64,000 nucleotides of DNA from Plectrocnemia conspersa (taxonomy: Eukaryota > Arthropoda > Insecta > Trichoptera > Polycentropodidae): assembly GCA_009617715.1 (NCBI GenBank), contig VTFK01000057.1:1163638-1227637 (forward strand). Reading direction: 5' to 3'. Position numbers and translations under genes: made by a program. A model generated the notes under the pieces. It saw only the letters and a program-made list of their open reading frames with translations, was not told where the DNA came from and ran no database searches. Position 1 is the first letter of the stretch. Every line of letters starts with the position of its first letter. Shown piece by piece: positions 62,305 to 64,000 of this stretch.

Positions 62305-64000
62305 ACAAGGGACGCAGTGCCCTCGAGCTCCTTCCAGAAAAATCTCAACACCGTGAAGGTTTTATTGCATACGTTTTCTATATGCTAATAAAATCATAAT
62401 CATTCTGTTGATCTTTTAAATCAGGAAAATGTTTAATAATTTTGAATATTTTTATAACTGAGTTTTACTGTACACTCACGTTGAAAAAAGACACCAGCTT
62501 TGTCGTACGTCATGCACATATAATAAATAATTTTAAATGATAACAGATACACACAAAAATAAAACGTCTACTGCAAAAAGTATAATAAATTGGAATCGTT
62601 CGTAAATAATGATCACAACGGTGACATTATGCACCCCACATACACTTAAAACGAAAAATACAAAACATCGGTAATTTTATACAGTTACGAGTGATAAATT
62701 GCGTAGTTTAAATACAAACATGAGATGAACATAATTTATTGCGATAGTGTTGCAATAGATTTATTGATAACATTTATTTATTGAAATATCTACAAAATCA
62801 TTATTTATTTATTTTGCCTTAAAAAAATAGAAAATAATACAATTAAGTAATTTTTTATTCTGTATAATTTTAACTAAAATTTTTTCTTTTATTTCAACAA
62901 TGGCAAGAATAATAGATATGTAAAAAATAAATATACTTCAATTGGTTAGATTGAAAACGTTAGTAACATATGTAATGTATAATTTATTTTAGATGCTTAC
63001 ATGACGGATAATATATCTTAAATCTGTATATTTTCTGATTATCATCAATTTTTTTTATCCGATTTTATTTTATTTGTGGAATTGTCTTTTTCTTATTTAT
63101 TGCTTTGCCATTTCAATATCTTTAACTTCTACTTCACATTCTCTACTAAACTTATTATTTTTATATTCTACAGGATATCATTGTTTTATAATTAATACTT
63201 AACAATAACATTTTTTTCTGGTTTCACATAAACATTAAAATCACATTGAAATAGTTTAATCTGATTATAGATGCAGTTTGGATACTATGTCTTGTGCAAT
63301 ATGTAAATACAAACACGTACATAGCTAAATGTCATTGTCCGTTTTATTAAACGATCAAATTAACCCAATTCTATGCATCTTAGAATATATACACATATAT
63401 TACGATTTCAAAGAATATATTGATTATAAAAAAGATACAACTGAGCTCCGCTGTATTGCGATATTTTATATATTTTATCACATGAAATTATGTCACTTTA
63501 GTAGTAGGACTTCGAATTCTTTAATACTTTTAACGTCGTTTCCAAGAAAGGTCGGCTGTTGGCTTTGAAATACAGATCCTTTGAAAAGTTATTTTTTTTC
63601 AATGCGAACATCCCTGGCTTATAGCTTATATGTGTATATTTTATCATATTCGAGGACAATAAAGGACGTTGATGGTGACACGTACGCCCTATGATAATCG
63701 AAAGAGACGTAGCTTCTATATTAGATACAGTCTCGAAATATTTATACATATATTGTATTATATAATGCTACATAATCAATAATAGGATTTGTGTAGATTT
63801 ATATTTTAACAATACTTTTAAAAACATGTTTATATCATGATGTAACCCAAGTGTGAAAGGTTAACGTAACATTAGAATATAATTGAGTTTAGATAAATCA
63901 ATTTTTTCATCATATGTTTAATATGTTCTAAGTTTCAAACAAGGTTATCGTGAAAGTGATAATTTCAAAAAATGTGTTTACTTTCTTGGATTCTACTTGT
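62305..64000. other. AT-rich right end, nothing recognised
   Basis: About 1.7 kb without a gene or clear repeat. Frames at 63329-63568 and 63498-63749 overlap on opposite strands and show no family features. Confidence 0.55.

Overview
The window is AT-rich eukaryotic nuclear DNA. Its genes are split by short GT-AG introns and its wide intergenic spaces are filled with decayed transposons. The gene set (COP9 subunit 2, NELF-C/D, SF3B6, RNase P p29, a Pep-like zinc-finger protein, FUN14-domain proteins, an arrestin-domain protein) together with the piggyBac, mariner, Tigger, hAT and LINE remnants points to an insect. I cannot place it further from sequence alone. There are no rRNA genes, intact tRNA genes, CRISPR arrays, operons or bacterial signals.

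Layout: 1-1400 holds a composite dispersed repeat. 2094-3429 (-) is a short, still open SMC6-like gene whose ATP-binding loop has lost its lysine. 7460-8056 (+) is RNase P subunit POP4/Rpp29. 10962-15109 (+) is a six-exon arrestin-domain gene. 16438-20672 (-) is the eight-exon CSN2 gene, complete except for one extra base. 23233-28969 (+) is a ten-exon Pep-like zinc-finger gene, converging on 29486-32762 (-), the twelve-exon NELF-C/D gene. 34857-36341 (+) is a seven-exon gene with eight C2H2 fingers (TFIIIA-like), missing one base. 37267-37973 (-) and 41195-41752 (+) are two divergent FUN14-domain paralogues separated by a piggyBac fossil that was itself split by a GC-rich LTR-like element. 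42063-42685 (-) is SF3B6. From about 43 kb to the end I found no convincing host gene, only transposon remains: mariner, a Tigger element, three LINE fragments, a tRNA-derived SINE, a hAT element with a perfect 8-bp target duplication, and more copies of the dispersed repeat.

Exon boundaries were placed by hand from splice sites, reading-frame phase and recalled family conservation. In every multi-exon gene the phases close exactly, apart from two single-base breaks. Most recognised genes are independent housekeeping functions in transcription, splicing, RNA processing and protein turnover, so no shared pathway is implied. The most unusual locus is the truncated SMC6-like gene: it has an ATPase head N-terminal half with an altered Walker A, no hinge or C-terminal half, and reading frames and splice sites intact over five exons.
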